Shown here piece by piece: positions 6,095 through 13,908 of a stretch of 14,801 bases of DNA. This DNA is from Anaerolineae bacterium (GTDB taxonomy: Bacteria; Chloroflexota; Anaerolineae; 4572-78; J111). The position numbers were made by a program, and so were the translations under genes. Each line of letters starts with the position of its first letter. Positions within the stretch are counted from its first letter, which is position 1. The notes below the pieces were generated by a model that saw only the letters and a list, made by a program, of their open reading frames with translations, was not told the origin of the DNA and ran no database searches. Where the stretch lies: positions 1 to 14,801 of the forward strand of contig JAHDWA010000136.1 in assembly GCA_023382535.1 (NCBI GenBank), given 5' to 3'.

Positions 6095-7012
6095 ATGAAT
6101 CTGAAAATCTTTATCTGGTTGGTTATCCTGGCCTGGGTTTGGGGCCCCGCCTTCATGTTGATCAAAGTCGCGGTCCACGAGATTCCACCCCTGACGCTGA
6201 TCGCCGGGCGCTTGATCTTGGCCACCCTGGTGCTCTACCTGGTCTTGCGCTTCCAGGGCCGCCGCCTGCCGGGGTGGGGCAAGATCTGGCAGCATTTCGC
6301 CGTCGTTGGTTTGGCCTCGAGCGCTCTACCCTTTGCCCTGATTAGCTGGGGCGAGCAGCACATAGACAGCGCCCTGGCCGCCATCCTGACCGGGACAACG
6401 CCGCTTTTCACCATGATCCTGGCCCATTTTTTTACCAGCGACGACCGCCTGACCCCGGCCAAAACAGTCGGCATACTGATCGGCTTTGCCGGGTTGATGC
6501 TGCTCCTGGCGCCAGCGCTCCTTGACGGGTTACAGGCCACCACCTGGAGCTTACTGGCAACCCTGCTGGCAGCGGTCAGCTATGGGGTGGGAATTGTTTA
6601 TGCCCGGCAGAATTTGCGCGGCCAGCCTCCCCTGGTAGTGCCGACAGCTCAACTGCTGCTGGCAGCCCTTTACCTTCTGCCGTTAGCCTGGGTGATTGAG
6701 CGGCCCTACCACCTGCCGCTGCCTTCCTGGCCCACCCTGGCAGCGGTGCTGGTCCTGGCCGTCGTTAGCACGGCCCTGGCCTTTGTGCTCTACTATCGGG
6801 TTATGGAAAAAGCAAGCGCGACCAGCTTATCCATGATCGCCTACCTGGTGCCCATCGTCGGGACAATTCTGGGAGTGGCCTTGCTGGACGAGCAGCTTGG
6901 CTGGCTGGCTTACCTGGGCTGCGGCCTCATCCTGCTGGGCATTATGGCCGTTAATAACGGCTTCCACTGGGGGCACTGGCGGCGGCTCCATAGCGCCCCG
7001 CAAAGGTTATAG
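6095..7012 (+). CDS. EamA/DMT-superfamily transporter
   Basis: A 305-residue inner-membrane protein with about ten helices in two repeated EamA halves. Half one runs from WVWGPAFMLIKVAVHEIPPLTLIAGRLILA to GFAGLMLLLAPALL, with the typical ALAAILTGTTPLFTMILAHF helix between them. Half two starts near ATTWSLLATLLAAVSYGVGIVYARQ and contains the matching TSLSMIAYLVPIVGTILGVALLDEQ segment. Length and the conserved Arg in IAGRLI fit the family of drug/metabolite exporters; the substrate is not predictable. The ATG at 6095 is preferred over a TTG one codon earlier because GGAGG (6084-6088) is six bases upstream. It lies right behind a terminator, so either it depends on readthrough or its own promoter was not recognised. 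It converges on an aldolase remnant four bases beyond its stop. Confidence 0.92.
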   Translation: MNLKIFIWLVILAWVWGPAFMLIKVAVHEIPPLTLIAGRLILATLVLYLVLRFQGRRLPGWGKIWQHFAVVGLASSALPFALISWGEQHIDSALAAILTGTTPLFTMILAHFFTSDDRLTPAKTVGILIGFAGLMLLLAPALLDGLQATTWSLLATLLAAVSYGVGIVYARQNLRGQPPLVVPTAQLLLAALYLLPLAWVIERPYHLPLPSWPTLAAVLVLAVVSTALAFVLYYRVMEKASATSLSMIAYLVPIVGTILGVALLDEQLGWLAYLGCGLILLGIMAVNNGFHWGHWRRLHSAPQRL

Positions 7013-7016
7013 ACTC

Positions 7017-7370
7017 TTACGACAAGAACTTGGCCTCCAAATCCTTAACGGCGGCTTCGCCCATCGGCTTCAGCTCACCGATGCGCAGGGAATTGACCAG
7101 CGCCTTGGCGCTGAAGTCGGCTACCTCCAGGCGGTCAAAGGCTTGCAGCACATTCGCCCCGGTGGTCAAGACCACATCGTTCTGCACCAGGAGAACTGGG
7201 GTATCCCTGGAGAGCGCGGCCGAAATTGTTTCGGGCGCAGTGTAGAGCTGCTCGTAAGGAATAATCGGGATATTGCGCAAGAGGATGTAGCTCTCAGGGA
7301 TGGTTTTGGTATCGAACTGCCGGGCAAAGCCTAGGGCGCAAACCCGACCGGCCCACAGAGGTGATACGCT
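7017..7370 (-). pseudogene. N-terminally truncated class II aldolase/adducin remnant
   Basis: The minus-strand frame is open from 7370, just inside a TAA (complement of 7371-7373), to a stop at 7017-7019. The translation has the order found in the C-terminal half of class II aldolases. It begins with VCALGFARQFDTKTIPESYILL and IPIIPYEQLYTAPETISAAL, then VLLVQNDVVLTTGANVLQAFDRLE, which normally reads NHGVxxxGxxxxEAFDxLE, then a helix ending GELKPMGEAAVKDLE. The N-terminal half with the substrate loop and first zinc His pair is absent, the NHG motif is changed to QND, and no credible start exists; TTG at 7280 would begin mid-domain. I therefore read it as a gene remnant. It could instead be a short derived protein, but no ribosome-binding site supports that. 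Confidence 0.6.
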
Positions 7371-7395
7371 TTAAGTCTACGTGTGCCAGACGCCT

Positions 7396-7424
7396 TTGCG
7401 GGTGAGAGGTCATTGAATTATACT
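7396..7424 (+). promoter_or_regulatory. Candidate promoter for the HemE-fold methyltransferase operon
   Basis: TATACT at 7419-7424 (5/6 to consensus) lies 17 bases after TTGCGG at 7396-7401 (3/6). The leader would be about 105 bases. Upstream is the end of the aldolase remnant, so a promoter is expected in this gap; this is the best match by eye. Confidence 0.35.
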
Positions 7425-7536
7425 CAAGCCAATTAGAATCAGGTAAAAAGTAACGCCCTGGTGTTGGATACCATTTTGCGGCTACCCAACTTCTAACTCA
7501 AAACAAATCGATTTCCACACAGCAAAGGAGCTACCT

Positions 7537-8562
7537 ATGGATTCGTACCAAAGAGTAATGAATCGCCTGCGGGGCAACCCCGTGGACCATCCCCCCAATT
7601 TTGATATTATGATGCAGTTTGCCGCCCACTACATCCACCAGCCGCTCTCGCGTTATTACCAGGATTACCGGGTGCTGTGCGAGGCCAACCTGGCCGTGCA
7701 GCAGGATTTTCAGCTCGATCTGGTCCAGGCTATCTCTGATCCCTACCGCGAAGCGGCTGATTTCGGCGCAACGGTTGAATTTCCTGAAGATAAACTGCCC
7801 CTGTGCCGCGAACCCCTGCTCAAAGAGCTGGAGGACCTGCACCGGCTTCGCAGGCCTGATCCGGCGACCGGGCCGCGCATGAGCGACCGGCTGGAGGCGA
7901 TCCGGCTCATGAAAGAGAAAGTAGGTGGTCAGGTCCCGGTCATGGGCTGGGTGGAAGGCGCCCTGGCCGAAGCCGCCGACCTGCGCGGCGTCAGCACGAT
8001 CATGACGGATCTCTACACGGACCCCGACTGGGTCAAGGAGCTGCTCGAACGATGTGTCGAGGTCGGGATTGCTTTTGCCGAAGCCCAGGTGGAGGCCGGA
8101 GCCGACATTATTGGCCTGGGGGACGCCGTGGCCTCGCTGATCTCCCCGGCCATGTACCGCGAGTTTGCCCTGCCTTACGAACAGCGTATCTTTGCGGCGG
8201 TGCACCAGAAAGGGGGCCTGGCCCGGCTACACATCTGCGGCAATACCAACCGCATCCTGGCCGACATGCTGGAAAGCGGCGCGGATATCATTGACCTGGA
8301 CTGGATGGTTGACCTGGAGAAAGCCGCGGCCATTTACGGGGACCGGGCGGCCATCTGCGGCAACTTTGACCCGGTGGCGGTCATGCTGCAAGGGACGCCG
8401 GAAATGGTTGAACAGGCGGTGCTCACCTGCGCCCGGTTGGGCGGCTCGCGCTGGTTCTGCGGAGCGGGATGTGAAATTCCTGACCAAACACCCGTCGAAA
8501 ATCTGCATATGCAGACGCGAACCTTGCAAGTTATCGGCGGTGAAACTTCGAGGCTCTCATGA
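7537..8562 (+). CDS. HemE-fold methylcobamide methyltransferase (MtaA/MtbA/CmuA-like)
   Basis: A 341-residue protein of the uroporphyrinogen decarboxylase superfamily. The methyltransferase branch is indicated by the zinc motif His-X-Cys...Cys: His232 and Cys234 (LHICGN), then Cys312 in GAGCEIP. MtbA has the same His-X-Cys-Xn-Cys arrangement with similar spacing. True HemE lacks this zinc site. The TIM-barrel features GADIIGLGDAVASLISPAMYREF and ICGNFDPVAVML are typical of the group. Members move methyl groups between methylated donors, corrinoid proteins and CoM or folate-type acceptors, and some act as O-demethylase components. AGGAG (7526-7530) precedes the ATG by six bases. The stop overlaps the next gene as ATGA, so the MFS protein is probably its dedicated transporter. 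The exact donor and acceptor are unknown. Confidence 0.88.
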   Translation: MDSYQRVMNRLRGNPVDHPPNFDIMMQFAAHYIHQPLSRYYQDYRVLCEANLAVQQDFQLDLVQAISDPYREAADFGATVEFPEDKLPLCREPLLKELEDLHRLRRPDPATGPRMSDRLEAIRLMKEKVGGQVPVMGWVEGALAEAADLRGVSTIMTDLYTDPDWVKELLERCVEVGIAFAEAQVEAGADIIGLGDAVASLISPAMYREFALPYEQRIFAAVHQKGGLARLHICGNTNRILADMLESGADIIDLDWMVDLEKAAAIYGDRAAICGNFDPVAVMLQGTPEMVEQAVLTCARLGGSRWFCGAGCEIPDQTPVENLHMQTRTLQVIGGETSRLS

Positions 8563-9716
8563 TTAAAAACGTCAAAGCCATCACCCTCTCCTCCTACCTG
8601 GCGATGTTCTTCCTGGGCGTCGGGACTTCCCTGCTGGGGGCCGCGGCCCGCAACATCGGCCTCTCCGCCGTTGAAATCGGCCTCCTGGTTGCCGTTCAGA
8701 ATGTGGGATTTATCGGCTCTGTTTTAATAGCGGGCGCGCTGGCCGACAGTCGTGACAAGACAAAAATCTTACTGGGGGGCAGCTTGCTGCTGGCTTTTTC
8801 CTTCTTTACCTTTTACGCCAGCCCGCTCTTTTGGGTCAACCTGGGGCTGATGCTCATATTTGGCACCGGGATGGGCGTCTACGAAGGCGTGACCGACGCC
8901 ATGCTGCTGGAACTGCATCCGCACCGGGCCGGGCTGCACATCAATGTCAATCACTTCTTTGTCACCTTCGGTTCGGTGATGATTGCCGCCTACCTCCTCT
9001 TTTTGCAGATGAACTGGCGGCAGTCGGTCATCCAGAGCGGCCTGGTCATCCTGCTGCTGGCCGTCTTTTTTGGGCTGGCTAAACTCAAAAGCCGGCCCAA
9101 ACAGGCCGAGCGGTTGGGCGCACGGCTGCACCTGCTCAGCCGGGACCGCCGGGTGGTGGCCCTGGCTATCGCCACCATCCTGGCCACCGGGGTCGAGATT
9201 GGCGCCATCAGCCTGCTGACCACCTTCCTGGTCGAGTTACGCGGCTTTAACCCGGTCACGGCCAATATCGGCCTGATTATTTTCCTGGTGGGTGTGGCTA
9301 GCGGCCGGCTGTTGATTGGCTTTTTGACCCGCCGGGGCCATATCGTTTCGTCGCTGCTGGCCCTCGTCGGACTGGCGGTGCTCTTCTTTAGCGGGCTTCT
9401 GTTTTTGGACCTGGGCCAATGGACCTACCCGGCTGTTTTCCTGGCCGGGCTGGCCCTTTCGGCCGTTCTGCCGCTGATCATCACCCTGACCGGCCTGCTT
9501 TATCAGGAGATGGCCGGCACGGCGATGGGGGTCATCAAAACGGCTATTCCGGTGGGGGGCATTGTCCTGCCGTTTTTGATTTCGGTGGTGACGCAGTACG
9601 GCTCGTTCCGGCTTTCGCTGGCGCTGTTCCCCCTGGCCTTCCTGCTGGCCTTTGGGGTTCTCTTTTGGGAAATCCAGCCCCAGGCGAGACGGGAAAAAGC
9701 GTGGTCGGTGGATTAA
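8559..9716 (+). CDS. MFS transporter, FucP-like, coupled to the methyltransferase
   Basis: A 385-residue membrane protein with about twelve helices. The loop 2-3 motif is GALADSRDKTKILLGG (about residues 59-74). The GTGMGVYEGVTDAMLLEL...INVNHFFVTFGSVM stretch resembles the fucose:H+ symporter-like (FHS) branch, whose members carry conserved N and FF residues there. The second half has GRLLIGFLTRRG as the half-repeat of the loop motif. Its ATG lies within the stop of the methyltransferase gene (ATGA), which strongly suggests co-translation and a shared substrate pathway, for example import of the methylated compound. Transcription probably ends at the palindromic repeat 34 bases downstream. 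Family is confident; the FHS-like placement is moderate. Confidence 0.9.
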   Translation: MIKNVKAITLSSYLAMFFLGVGTSLLGAAARNIGLSAVEIGLLVAVQNVGFIGSVLIAGALADSRDKTKILLGGSLLLAFSFFTFYASPLFWVNLGLMLIFGTGMGVYEGVTDAMLLELHPHRAGLHINVNHFFVTFGSVMIAAYLLFLQMNWRQSVIQSGLVILLLAVFFGLAKLKSRPKQAERLGARLHLLSRDRRVVALAIATILATGVEIGAISLLTTFLVELRGFNPVTANIGLIIFLVGVASGRLLIGFLTRRGHIVSSLLALVGLAVLFFSGLLFLDLGQWTYPAVFLAGLALSAVLPLIITLTGLLYQEMAGTAMGVIKTAIPVGGIVLPFLISVVTQYGSFRLSLALFPLAFLLAFGVLFWEIQPQARREKAWSVD

Positions 9717-9749
9717 AAGCTTATCCTGGTACGGCTGAATTAATCTTTC

Positions 9750-9816
9750 ACCGCAGAGACGCCGAGTTCGCAGAGATTTTTATCAGATTTCTCAGCGTTC
9801 TCCGCATCTCTGCGGT
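9750..9816. repeat. 67-bp palindromic repeat, ACCGCAGAGA type, between convergent genes
   Basis: Arms ACCGCAGAGA (9750-9759) and TCTCTGCGGT (9807-9816) pair perfectly, and imperfect pairing continues inward through GAG/CGC blocks to an AT-rich apex. T-rich tracts on both sides suit bidirectional termination between the MFS gene and the molybdoenzyme gene. I recognise the CCGCAGAGACGCxGAG...CTCTGCGGT sequence as a widespread dispersed repeat of environmental bacteria. It is often mistranslated as HRRDAEFAE-type peptides, and a spurious frame here reads exactly so. Confidence 0.8.
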
Positions 9817-9866
9817 AAATTTTTAGCTGCAGGGTTAACTATCGAGTCAACCAGGCGTCTACTTCG

Positions 9867-12134
9867 CTAGACAAGCTTAACCACATCACACAGCAGCGCC
9901 TTGTAAACGGGAAAGCCAGAGATGGGATCGCGGTTGTCGGCATCGGTCAGCTCGTTGACATTGGCCTCGCGCCAGGGCGGGCTGGCCAGGGGACTGCCGC
10001 CGCCGGCGTTCGCTTCAATCACCCCCGGCACAATATCCTCGCTGACACAGGCCGTGTAACGGACCCGGCCCCGCGGCGAGACCAGCCAGACCTCGTCGCC
10101 GCTTTGGATGTGGCGGGCCGCCGCATCGCGGGGATGGAGCGTGACCTGCGGCTGGGGCTGCATCTTCAGCAGGCCGGGGATATTGTGATGCTGAGAGCGG
10201 AAATCGGACTGGATTCTGGCCCCGGAGTTAAAGACCAGGGGAAACTGCCGGGCCAGTTCCGGGGTAGAGATTGGCCCTTCCTGCGGCTCAACATAGACCG
10301 GCAGGGCATCGTAGCCGTACTGAGCCAGCACCGTCGAAGCAATCTCAAACTTGCCGGTCGGGGTTTCAAAGCCGGGCTGGCCATCCCGGCGCAGCAGCCC
10401 GAGTTCCCACTTGCGGTAGCGCGGCGCCGGGCCGGGCAAGTCTACCCCTGCCGGCTGGGCGCGCAGAGTCTCCAGGTCAACGCCGCTGCCTTGCAAAGCC
10501 TGGCGCAGCATCTCCTCACTGGATTGGGGATAGAGGTGGCCGTAGCCCAGCCGGTTGGCAATCGCGACCGCAATATCCCAATCGGTTCGCGCCTCCGCCT
10601 GGGGTTCGATAATCCGCCGCCGCAGGTGGATCTCGCTGCCGTAGACCATATAGCTCTCCGTTTCAAACATGGTCGTGGCCGGCAAAACAATATCGGCGTA
10701 CATGGCATCGGCGGTCAGAAAACGGTCAACTACCACCAGGCAGTCCAATGCCGCAAAACTTCGCCGCCACAGCTCTGGGTTGGGATAAGCGGTAATGATC
10801 GAGGAGCCGACAATCAGCATGCCCCGCAGCGGGTAGGGGTCGTCTTCTAAAATCGCGCGGGGCAACTCCATGGCGTGGGCCTCGCGGCGGTACAGGTGGT
10901 ATAAAGGGTATTTGTCCTGGCCGATGGCTTTGACCCCGGCCGGCGGCTCGAGGCGCATATCTTGATTAATGGGAAATTCGGCGTTCAGGCTGATGACTTT
11001 GCCGCCCGGCACGTCAAGGTTGCCGGTCAACGCCCACAAAATAAGCACCGCCCGAATATTCTGCGTGCCGCTGTTAGTGTATTCCAGGCCGGTGTAATTG
11101 ACCAGGGCCGCGCCTTTGGCCTGGGCCAGCGCTCGGGCCAAGCGCTCAATTTCCGCTGCCGGGATACAGGTAATTTGCTCGACCCGCTCCGGCGTAAATT
11201 GGGCGACATAGGTCTTTAATTCCTCAAAGCCTACCGTCCACCGCTCCACAAAATCACGGTCGTACAGTTCCTCCCTGATGACCACATGCAGCAGGCCCAG
11301 GGCCAGCGCGCCGTCGGTGCCGGGCCGGATGCCCAGCCACTTCGCTTTGGTGGCGCGGACTGTCTCCGTCCGGCGGGGGTCAATCACCACAACTTTGGCC
11401 CCGCGCTTCTGGGCCGTTTTGATCCGCATCAGGTTGACCGGAGCAGAGTCGGTGGCCGGGTTGTCACCCCACACGACGATCAGGTTGGCATTTTCGATGT
11501 CGCTGTAGGTGTCGGTATCCCATACGCCAAACGTGGTTACCGGAGCAATGACCCCATGCGCCACGTAACAGATCGCGCCTACGCCGGTGGTATTGGGCGA
11601 GCCGAAGGGAAACAGCAAGTTCCAGGCTGAGGAGACCCGCACCCCGGCGGGGGTTAACAGGTCGCACAGCGAACGCTCGAAAGCGCCGCGCCCGGTGTAC
11701 ATGCAAACCGCCTGCGGGCCATACTCGGCGGCGATCCGTTTGAGCAGATGGGCGATGGTATCCAGGGCGTCATCCCAACTGATCCGCTCAAACTGGCCGG
11801 AGCCGCGCGGGCCAACCCGGCGCAGGGGGTACTGGAGCCGGTCAGGGGAATAAACAATCTCCGGGGCGCGCACGCCCCGCGGGCAGCAAATCCCCTGGGG
11901 GTGGCCGATCAGGCCGGCGGGAGTTTCATCTTTTTGGGAAGTATGCGCATCGTCAGGCTGGCTTTTTAGGGGGGCCAGGTGATTGATCCGGCCATCTTCC
12001 AGATAAATGTTCACCCCACAGCCGGCCGGACATATACCGCACAAACCGGGGACAACTTGCCGGACCGGAGAAGATGAGGTCAAAGCGGTGAGATCAAAAG
12101 CGGAAAGACGAACTGAGCGGGTCGGAATGTCCAT
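9867..12134 (-). CDS. Single-subunit molybdopterin oxidoreductase (DMSO-reductase superfamily)
   Basis: A 755-residue Mo/W-bis(pterin) enzyme. N-terminal cysteines Cys32, Cys35 and Cys39 (CGICPAGCGV) and Cys84 (CCPRG) would hold one 4Fe-4S cluster. The gap to the fourth Cys is unusually long because of a hydrophilic insert at about 57-75. The catalytic domain follows (RISWDDALDTIAHLLKRI). Cys189 in NTTGVGAICYVAHG is the likely metal ligand. VVWGDNPATDSAPVN and VVVIDPRRTET are pterin-contact motifs, and the C-terminal dinucleotide-binding domain begins near FPLVFNSGARIQSDFRSQHHN. There is no twin-arginine signal and no adjacent electron-transfer or chaperone gene, so a cytoplasmic monomer is likely. 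AAAAGG on the minus strand precedes the ATG by about nine bases. Relatives include polysulfide reductase, formate dehydrogenase and acetylene hydratase; substrate unknown. Confidence 0.9.
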   Translation of the reverse strand: MDIPTRSVRLSAFDLTALTSSSPVRQVVPGLCGICPAGCGVNIYLEDGRINHLAPLKSQPDDAHTSQKDETPAGLIGHPQGICCPRGVRAPEIVYSPDRLQYPLRRVGPRGSGQFERISWDDALDTIAHLLKRIAAEYGPQAVCMYTGRGAFERSLCDLLTPAGVRVSSAWNLLFPFGSPNTTGVGAICYVAHGVIAPVTTFGVWDTDTYSDIENANLIVVWGDNPATDSAPVNLMRIKTAQKRGAKVVVIDPRRTETVRATKAKWLGIRPGTDGALALGLLHVVIREELYDRDFVERWTVGFEELKTYVAQFTPERVEQITCIPAAEIERLARALAQAKGAALVNYTGLEYTNSGTQNIRAVLILWALTGNLDVPGGKVISLNAEFPINQDMRLEPPAGVKAIGQDKYPLYHLYRREAHAMELPRAILEDDPYPLRGMLIVGSSIITAYPNPELWRRSFAALDCLVVVDRFLTADAMYADIVLPATTMFETESYMVYGSEIHLRRRIIEPQAEARTDWDIAVAIANRLGYGHLYPQSSEEMLRQALQGSGVDLETLRAQPAGVDLPGPAPRYRKWELGLLRRDGQPGFETPTGKFEIASTVLAQYGYDALPVYVEPQEGPISTPELARQFPLVFNSGARIQSDFRSQHHNIPGLLKMQPQPQVTLHPRDAAARHIQSGDEVWLVSPRGRVRYTACVSEDIVPGVIEANAGGGSPLASPPWREANVNELTDADNRDPISGFPVYKALLCDVVKLV

Positions 12135-12187
12135 GGGAAGAACGCCTTTTAAGTGTTAGTCGAATATATCTGTTTGTAGAAAATATA

Positions 12188-12196
12188 TGGTATAAT
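12188..12196 (+). promoter_or_regulatory. Extended -10 promoter for the mttB-type gene
   Basis: TGGTATAAT (12188-12196) is a perfect extended -10 element (TGn plus TATAAT) in an AT-rich divergent gap. No clear -35 is seen, as is usual for this class. The transcript would start near 12203 and carry a leader of nearly 200 bases holding the inverted repeat at 12260-12304 and the heptamer palindrome at 12315-12386. Confidence 0.5.
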
Positions 12197-12259
12197 GCCG
12201 AGGCTTTGGGCCAAGTGGTTTGAAGCTTAATCTAACAATAACATAAAATTCAGCAGGCG

Positions 12260-12304
12260 TCAACAATTTGGTGAAAGATTTACTTTATTTTTACAATTTG
12301 TTGA
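12260..12304. other. Inverted repeat with nested direct repeat in the mttB leader
   Basis: TCAACAA (12260-12266) pairs with TTGTTGA (12298-12304). Within these arms ACAATTTG occurs twice in direct orientation (12263-12270 and 12293-12300), 30 bases apart. This could be an RNA hairpin or a spaced pair of protein sites. No known regulator box was recognised. Confidence 0.3.
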
Positions 12305-12314
12305 AGTCGAGAAC

Positions 12315-12386
12315 CAGTAAACAGTGAACAGTAATCAGTGGACAGTTCAACTGAATACTGATAACTGAATACTAATAACTATTTAC
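12315..12386. repeat. Heptamer-built palindromic repeat abutting a ribosome-binding site
   Basis: The left half is a run of 7-base units of the form CAGTRAN from 12315 to 12347. The right half is a run of 7-base units of the form CTRATAA/CTGAATA from 12351 to 12385, which are the approximate complements. The whole can fold as an imperfect hairpin. I recognise it as the 'CAGTRAACAGT...ACTGATAACTG' dispersed repeat seen in many environmental genomes. It ends one base before the Shine-Dalgarno sequence of the mttB-type gene (12387-12393), so its folding could affect initiation. Confidence 0.75.
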
Positions 12387-12399
12387 AGGAGAGACCCCA

Positions 12400-13908
12400 A
12401 TGAGACGACCCAACCGCAGCCGCCACGTACCTATGACCACAGCCACAGCCCTGCCTGATCTGCCCCACCTCCGCCCCAAATTGACCATGTTGGACCGGGA
12501 GGACTGTCTGAAACTTCACCGGGCCTCGTGCGAAATCCTCCGCCAGACCGGGGTGAAGGTCTACAGCGAAGCCGGGCGAAAGCTGCTGCAGGCCGCCGGG
12601 GCCGTAGTGACCGATGAGCTGGTAAAAATACCGCCTTCATTGGTTGAGGCCGCCCTGGCTTCCGCGCCTGGTAGCTTCAACCTGTACAAACGGGGCAGCG
12701 AGGAAGTAGCCGTGAAACTGGACGGCCAGGAGGTCTATTTTGGCCCTGGCTCGGACACGCTGCGCTATCTCGATCCCCGCTCCGGTCAGCGGCGCGATTT
12801 TAAGATCGGGGATATTGCCGACTGCATGCGCCTGTGCGACGCTTTGCCCGAAATTGGTTTTGTCATGTCGGTCGGCATCCCGCGCGATGTGCCAACGGAG
12901 CGCTACTTTCTGGACCAGTTTGCGACGATGCTGCGCCACACCACCAAGCCGATTGTTTTTGTCTGCGACGGGCTGGCCGATATCGAGGCGATTGCGGCAA
13001 TGGCGGCAGCGGTTGCCGGCGGGCCGGAGCGGCTGGCCCAGCACCCCACCCTGCTGCTCTACTCCGAGCCGACCACACCTTTGCAGCATTCGCAAGAGGC
13101 CACCGAAAAACTGCTCTTCTGTGCCGAACACGCGATCCCGGTCACCCACTCGCCCGCGCCGATGATGGGTGGCACTGCCCCGGTGACTGTAGCCGGGGCG
13201 GTTACCCTGGGCAACGCCGAGATGCTCAGCGGGCTGGTGATGCACCAGCTCCGGCGGCCCGGCTCGCCCTTCCTCTACGGCCACGGCGTGCACCATCTCG
13301 ATATGAAGGAGATGATCAGCGTTTACGGCGCGCCCGAATTTCAACTGGCCCGGCTACTGGCGGCGGAGATAGGCCGCTTCTACGGCCTGCCGGTGTGGGG
13401 CTACACCGGCCACAGTGACAGCAAGGTGGTGGACGGTCAGGCCGCCGCCGACGCCCAGTTTGCGGCCCTGGTCGCCCTGCTGGCTAAAACCAACCTCAAT
13501 CATGATGTTGGCTACCTGGAAAGCGGTCTGACCAATTCACCCGAAATGATGACCCTGACCAACGAGATCATCTCTCAAACCCGGCGTTTTGCCGCCGGTG
13601 TCCGCCTCGACGACGAAGCCCTGGCGGTTGGGGCTGTTCACGAGGTCGGACCGGGGGGAGAGTTTATGAGCCACCCGCACACCCTGGCCCATTGGCGCGA
13701 GTTGTGGCTGCCGCATGTGTTCGACCGCCAGCGGTTGGACCCCTGGCAGGAGCGCGGGGCCAAAGATGTCAATGCCCGGCTGCGCGAGCTGACTGTTACC
13801 ATGATGGACGAGCACGAGGTTGACCCGCTGCCGGATGCGGTCGAGGCCGAGCTGGAGGCGATTCTGCGCGGCGCTAAAGCCGGCTCGTACCCCCAGCACA
13901 GTCATTAG
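12400..13908 (+). CDS. MttB-superfamily methyltransferase, non-pyrrolysine type
   Basis: A 502-residue TIM-barrel protein of the trimethylamine:corrinoid methyltransferase (MttB) superfamily. Characteristic segments are RRDFKIGDIADCMRLCDALPEI, the THSPAPMMGGTAPVTVAGAVTLGNAE block (about 248-273), and GYTGHSDSKVVDGQAAADA at 334-352. Archaeal MttB carries pyrrolysine, encoded by TAG, at about position 334. Here the frame is uninterrupted and no internal TAG occurs, so it belongs with the MtgB/MtpB/MtcB-like enzymes that demethylate glycine betaine and related quaternary amines. A corrinoid partner protein is required but not in the window. AGGAGAG (12387-12393) is six bases before the ATG; MTTATALPDL at residue 12 is an alternative start nearer homologous N-termini. 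The PQ-loop gene follows after 57 bases. Family is firm; substrate open. Confidence 0.92.
   Translation: MRRPNRSRHVPMTTATALPDLPHLRPKLTMLDREDCLKLHRASCEILRQTGVKVYSEAGRKLLQAAGAVVTDELVKIPPSLVEAALASAPGSFNLYKRGSEEVAVKLDGQEVYFGPGSDTLRYLDPRSGQRRDFKIGDIADCMRLCDALPEIGFVMSVGIPRDVPTERYFLDQFATMLRHTTKPIVFVCDGLADIEAIAAMAAAVAGGPERLAQHPTLLLYSEPTTPLQHSQEATEKLLFCAEHAIPVTHSPAPMMGGTAPVTVAGAVTLGNAEMLSGLVMHQLRRPGSPFLYGHGVHHLDMKEMISVYGAPEFQLARLLAAEIGRFYGLPVWGYTGHSDSKVVDGQAAADAQFAALVALLAKTNLNHDVGYLESGLTNSPEMMTLTNEIISQTRRFAAGVRLDDEALAVGAVHEVGPGGEFMSHPHTLAHWRELWLPHVFDRQRLDPWQERGAKDVNARLRELTVTMMDEHEVDPLPDAVEAELEAILRGAKAGSYPQHSH

Noticed and set aside
7531..8205. 224-codon minus-strand frame opposite the HemE-fold gene
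   Set aside because: It is a shadow of a gene with a clear zinc motif, Shine-Dalgarno site and ATGA coupling; the product has no recognisable domain.
9419..9826. Plus-strand frame whose C-terminus reads HRRDAEFAEIF...ISAVNF
   Set aside because: It overlaps the MFS gene in another frame, and its tail is a translation of the palindromic repeat at 9750-9816, a well-known false-protein pattern.
10104..10850. 248-codon plus-strand frame opposite the molybdoenzyme
   Set aside because: Shadow frame rich in Arg, Gly and Gln with no domain; the minus-strand gene is unambiguous.
12315..12386. Heptamer repeat as an iteron-type replication origin or CRISPR leader
   Set aside because: The units are in complementary orientation on two arms, no replication gene is near, and the sequence matches a common dispersed repeat.
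12637..13344. 235-codon minus-strand frame opposite the MttB-type gene
   Set aside because: High-GC shadow frame; the plus-strand protein is conserved along its full length.
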